A stretch of DNA of 64,000 nt from Acorus gramineus (lineage: Eukaryota; Streptophyta; Magnoliopsida; Acorales; Acoraceae): contig CM060855.1 of assembly GCA_030737835.1 (NCBI GenBank), positions 18,116,378 through 18,180,377 on the forward strand, in the 5' to 3' direction. Positions 60,011-64,000 of the stretch are shown here, in pieces. The notes under the pieces were generated by a model. It did not search any database, had not been told where the DNA came from, and saw only the letters and a list, made by a program, of their open reading frames with translations. Positions within the stretch are counted from its first letter, which is position 1, and the number at the start of each line of letters is the position of its first letter. The position numbers and the translations under genes were made by a program.

Positions 60011-61557
60011 AGAGTTGGGTCAAGCTATTATCAATAAAACTCACCCCATTGTGATCCCTAATTTCTATCCTCGTAGTGTAGCCAATGAAATCAAACTAGA
60101 GAGAGAATGGATGTCATATAATTGAATATTGGGTTTATGTCATGCATTCTAATTCTGGATATTAAGAATTGCAACTTCGGAGTTTTCCTTAATATTTAAA
60201 TATTGTTTACTACTAATGTCGATCAAGATATTTCTGCATTATGTAGGGTTTGTGATCTCTGTGTTAAGATTTCTCATACCATTGAGAGACAGACCTAATT
60301 TTGAGAGGGAAAACAAAGTTTATTCTATAAAAGAGTGAAAAATTCCTTCTTCACTGAGTGGATGTAAAACAATTTTTGCCAAACCACATGAATCTTCGCT
60401 TTGTGTGATTGTGTGTTTGTTTTCCATCTTCTCCATTTTGACCAATACCACTGTTCATTGTATTCCATATACATAGTGACTGTGTGGATGAATTGGATTT
60501 TATAGTTTAACTTGAGATCAATCCTATGAACTCCTATTAAACCAACATGATACTTCACCGGTACCTTTATCCAATGACCTGGTAGTTTAACAAAGACAAT
60601 TCCTCTTGAGAGACCCCAATCCGAGTCTTGCGGACAGGATTGAAAAAATAGTCTCTACAGCTCTCTAGGCTGATTTCGTGGACTTTAGTTTCACAATTTG
60701 TTCTAAGTTTATGATGACCCATGTTTTTATAGTACTAGTATTGGTCTGACACACTGTATGTTAAAGTCTTGTAACCCATTAGGCCTTACACCAAAAAAAT
60801 GAACCATGTCTTGATTCGAGTCTCACTTGTGTTGATAGGAGAAGATATAACCAATAAAAAAAGCACCTATCTACCAGATAAAACCATGGAGGGTGCAACT
60901 ATGAATGATAATAATTGCAGAAGATCCATCCCATGACTTTTAACATTTGTTTTTGATTTCACCAAAGAGTTGAATCCATCACAGATACTATTCTGGTGGG
61001 GAGTTGCTACTTGCTACTCCAATTTATATTTGATATATTTTACAGCTGAGAGCTAGGATTAGTGGATTGTTTGCATGGACAAGAAGAGGCCAGATAAAGT
61101 TATTCAAGTTTTACCTTGAATAATTTTTGAGGGCCATGACAGGAATAAAAAATATTCGGTCTTACCCCTGAACAAAACATGATAAATGCAAGATTTATCT
61201 TAATTCCTGTCCTTATTTGAGGTTTATCCCCCAACCAAATGGGGTTTGAAATATTAAAGAAATTAGTGGGCATATGTCAAAACAGGCTTTCCACATCTAT
61301 AATGGATAAACCCAATGACACACTAATAAAATTAGCACAATATAGTTCAAAAAAGTGACAGAGAGAATGCAAACTCATAGTGCCATATAATTATTTATTT
61401 CACAATGTTAGAAAATATAGTATTTCAATGGTGGTTTAAGTATCAATTATAGTTCTTCTAATATATATCTATAATTACAAAGGCTAACATCTTCATCTTA
61501 TATATACAATGACTCACATTCAGTCAAGAAATTCAGGTAATCACAAACACGAGAATT
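60011..61557. other. intergenic 3' of the histone deacetylase gene, nothing recognised
   Basis: No exon or bounded repeat that I can support. Confidence 0.45.
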
Positions 61558-63751
61558 TTAGAGGGAGTGCAAGTGTCTGACCTTCTGAATGGCTTGTTTC
61601 GCTTTCGTCAATGGTTCTTCATACAAGATGGCAGGATCGTCGAATTGTGATGCGATGCTTGGCTCACCAAGTAGTGCACGAAAAGTGTCTGCCACAGAAT
61701 AGGAGAGGGACTGGAGATTGTATCCTCCCTCGAGGAAGAAAACACAGCGACCGCAACATAGATCCTTAGCGAGTTGCCTGATATTTGAGGCGAGCATGTA
61801 GTACGTGCCTGTTGTAAATTGAAGCCCAGCCAGTGGGTCTAAGACATGTGCATCATAGCTGAAAGATTTATAAGATAGTTGAGTTTTAAAGGGATTGGAC
61901 AAATAATGAACTGCAATTGCATATAAGAATGATCTAATACAATTTATCCAATGTTGCTGATGCCATGATATCCAAAATAAGTGAAATATCTGATAGATCA
62001 GAGAGTGGTGGTGTCATAACAATTGATCTATGCCTCTAAATTAAGGAAAGAAATTGAGCCTGGAAAACTTCTTGTCAGTTAAAAGTGATTATGCAGTGAC
62101 ACAGTATGATACATGTTCACTTAAATCAGTGCCTTGGTAGGACGATTGTTCACATTGAAACAGTGCAAGGTGGCACCTTATATATATAAGATACATGACA
62201 TGGTCCTTTGAAGCTTACTTCATCATATAGTGGATCTTGGAGGGCAGGTTCAGTATCTGATGAATGTGAAGTATTGTATGAAGGAGAGAGTTATCTTCTA
62301 TACAGCAAAAGTTCAACATCAAAATAAAAATAAAAACAATAGTAGCAATTTGTAATAATAAAGTACAACATGGGCTAAATATAAATGACCAATTATCAGG
62401 GATTACTACAGGCAGAGATATTTGACAAATTTTTTGCCAACTTTAAGGCTTCATATTTGTAAGATGTATCATGAATTGGATCAAACCATTTCCCCAAAAC
62501 CTAAATAACTATAATTCTCAAGAGATATCATCTGGATGGTATATGATTTAACTGTTCAAGGCTTGGCACACTGTACAAATGATGACAAGTACCAAATTAA
62601 TCAATCAACAGATAAATATAGCTGAACTTGATTAGTATTTGCTCACTGTTCTCCAAATATAGATAAAGATTTTATTAATTGCAAAATTTCCCGCTAAGTC
62701 TTTTCTAGAAAGGACTATTTCCCGGACTAGTTGGAGAAAGAAGCATTGTCTGCTAGCAATAACTTCGTATTTCTCATCCCACCACATTAATATAGATAAG
62801 GCTTCCGCTCTAGCTAGAGGTAAGTAAAAGTATCATTTGTATTTCTCATTCCACTAGGCCACTACATTAAATTTTGTGTAGGTTAGCTAGCTCCCTCATT
62901 CTCAAGGATATCATGGATGAATTCTTCTGTTTTAATCAGCCTGACAACAATCGTGATTGTTATTCTGCCAATAAGACTAATGTTGGGGAATTTCTTTAAA
63001 TATTTCAAACTGTAGAAAGGTCTTTCCATCTTTATTTCCTTCACAAACCCACTCAGAATAGTCTTTACCAAATGGTTTAGGATAACTTGAAGTCCTACCA
63101 CTTTGTAAACTTTCAGCCATAATTGCATAATCCCACACTCCTTTTACAACACTTTCGATCAGAGAGACACCTCTTATACCTCCTCCCCAATGATTATCCC
63201 AGATATGCAAGCACTCTCTCCACCCCCCCCCCCCCCCCCCCACACACACACGGACACACACAACTCTTACAGGTGAGAAATAAATGGTAACCAATATATG
63301 TATCCATAATATCTAAGATGACATTCTTATAGAGTTAAAATGCTTCTCCTCCTCGTTCAGTATAACATCCACATCAATCACATTTCCAAAATTTTCATCT
63401 TGATTGTTCTGATATTCAACATCTCACCCACTAAAAAAATATATAAAATAAAATGATTGACCATAGACAATGTAAAGATAAGATCTGAACTCACAGAACA
63501 ATGAACGCCAACTCCTAATGATATAGTAAAAAATAAAAAGAAAATTACGTGAGTAAGGAATCAACTCACCCGGCTGATACAAGAATTATATCTGGCTTAA
63601 ATCTATCAGCACAAGGAAAAATGACTTCATCAAATACCGTTCTCATAGTATAGTCACCTGAGCCACCTGGCAATGGCAAGTTTAGTGTTGTTCCCTCACC
63701 ATTACCCTGACCAATCTGTTCAATCTTACCAGTGCCAGGGTAGCTTCCAGC
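61558..63751 (-). CDS. HDA14: class II histone deacetylase, HDA14 type, 3' part
   Basis: These enzymes remove acetyl groups from lysines using a zinc ion; Arabidopsis HDA14 is reported in plastids and to deacetylate non-histone targets. The last two exons are present: 63751-63570 (182 nt) and 61858-61558 (301 nt, ending in TAA), joined at phase 2 across a 1711-bp intron. The first reads GSYPGTGKIEQIGQGNGEGT, then LNLPLPGGSGDYTMRTVFDE and FKPDIILVSA. The junction recreates GYDAH, whose Asp is a zinc ligand. The second holds DPLAGLQFTTGTYY, CVFFLEGGYNL (catalytic Tyr) and SVADTFRALLGEPS, and ends VRHLHSL. Upstream exons with the other zinc ligands lie beyond the right edge. The HDA14 assignment rests on remembered motif wording. 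Confidence 0.92.
63223..63262. repeat. 19-C run followed by (CA)n
   Basis: A run of 19 C spans 63223-63241, followed by ACACACACACGGACACACACA. It lies in the last intron of the HDA14-like gene. Confidence 0.9.
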
Positions 63752-63849
63752 CTACACGAAAACATAAAAAAAAAAGGATATCTGAATTGGTCAGCTTTTC
63801 CTTGTTCAGAAAATAAATATACCAAACGACAACGAGGTAAGAGATTTGT

Positions 63850-63995
63850 CGATTGGTAAGACGCGTCAAAACCTGAGACCAGGTTGCAAATGCACTAATA
63901 CAAATGAAAAGTTGAGAATGTGGTTCCAATAAGGTTAAAAAACTTGTTCAAACCATCACAGGGTACCCCAGTTCAAATCTGGGCTTACCATCTGA
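63850..63995 (+). repeat. tRNA-like/SINE-like segment
   Basis: ATTGGTAAGACGCG resembles an A-box region. CCCAGTTCAAATCTGGG is a clean T-arm (5-bp stem, 7-nt loop) followed by CTTACCA, complementary to the upstream TGGTAAG. The span of about 130 nt is too long for a normal tRNA. A tRNA-derived SINE or a broken tRNA gene is likely. Confidence 0.4.
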
Positions 63996-64000
63996 CAGTA

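Noticed and set aside
63855..63990. Functional tRNA gene
   Set aside because: The T-arm and acceptor halves are present, but the span is about 130 nt and no anticodon arm could be placed.
1..64000. Gene cluster or defence-type system
   Set aside because: The six genes belong to unrelated pathways, lie far apart and share no regulatory or structural link.

Overview
This is a window of flowering-plant nuclear DNA. It is AT-rich and gene-poor, with GT/AG introns of up to about 2.5 kb, and its genes belong to plant families. The gaps between genes are filled with small non-autonomous transposons, a TRIM, a solo LTR, LINE fragments and simple repeats. I cannot name the species. There is no CRISPR array, no operon, no rRNA gene and no credible intact tRNA gene.

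Six genes can be modelled from spliced, frame-consistent exons. From left to right they are: (1) a TOM1-like (TOL) ESCRT-0-type ubiquitin receptor, minus strand, 5' exons 1-4 plus the start of exon 5, running off the left edge (1-6293); (2) a complete seven-exon, 259-codon gene on the plus strand (15423-22366) that looks like a plant XRCC4-superfamily (PAXX-like) DNA end-joining factor; (3) a two-exon plant-specific protein of unknown function, 234 codons, minus strand (24296-25596); (4) an E-class pentatricopeptide repeat protein resembling Arabidopsis At1g77010, minus strand (36088-38387), interrupted by a repeat-derived 257-bp intron; (5) a complete three-exon NAC transcription factor of the XND1/ANAC104 type, minus strand (49329-50443); (6) the last two exons of a class II histone deacetylase of the HDA14 type, minus strand (61558-63751), continuing beyond the right edge. 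The genes are functionally unrelated, and nothing suggests a cluster.

The most informative material is the layered mobile DNA. Four elements with GGGAAA...TTTCCC ends and 9-bp target duplications form a MULE-type MITE family (8019, 26543, 44442, 56792). A TRIM with a Met-tRNA primer site and a 5-bp duplication (41797-43620) has a 1275-bp MULE-like element inside one LTR, itself bounded by a perfect 9-bp duplication. Two hAT-like elements are nested (30781-31730 and 31046-31578), both with perfect 8-bp duplications. A 2360-bp solo LTR (9121-11480) with a perfect 5-bp duplication splits an older polypyrimidine repeat. The intron of the PPR gene is homologous to a repeat in the fourth intron of the TOL gene, and its ends supply the splice sites, as expected for an intron created by transposon insertion.

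All calls were made by reading the sequence by eye. Exon models rest on splice-site consensus, continuous reading phase and remembered family motifs. No database search or RNA evidence was available. I did not find a convincing novel multi-gene system here; the best candidates for something new are the introner-like repeat and the nested transposon families.
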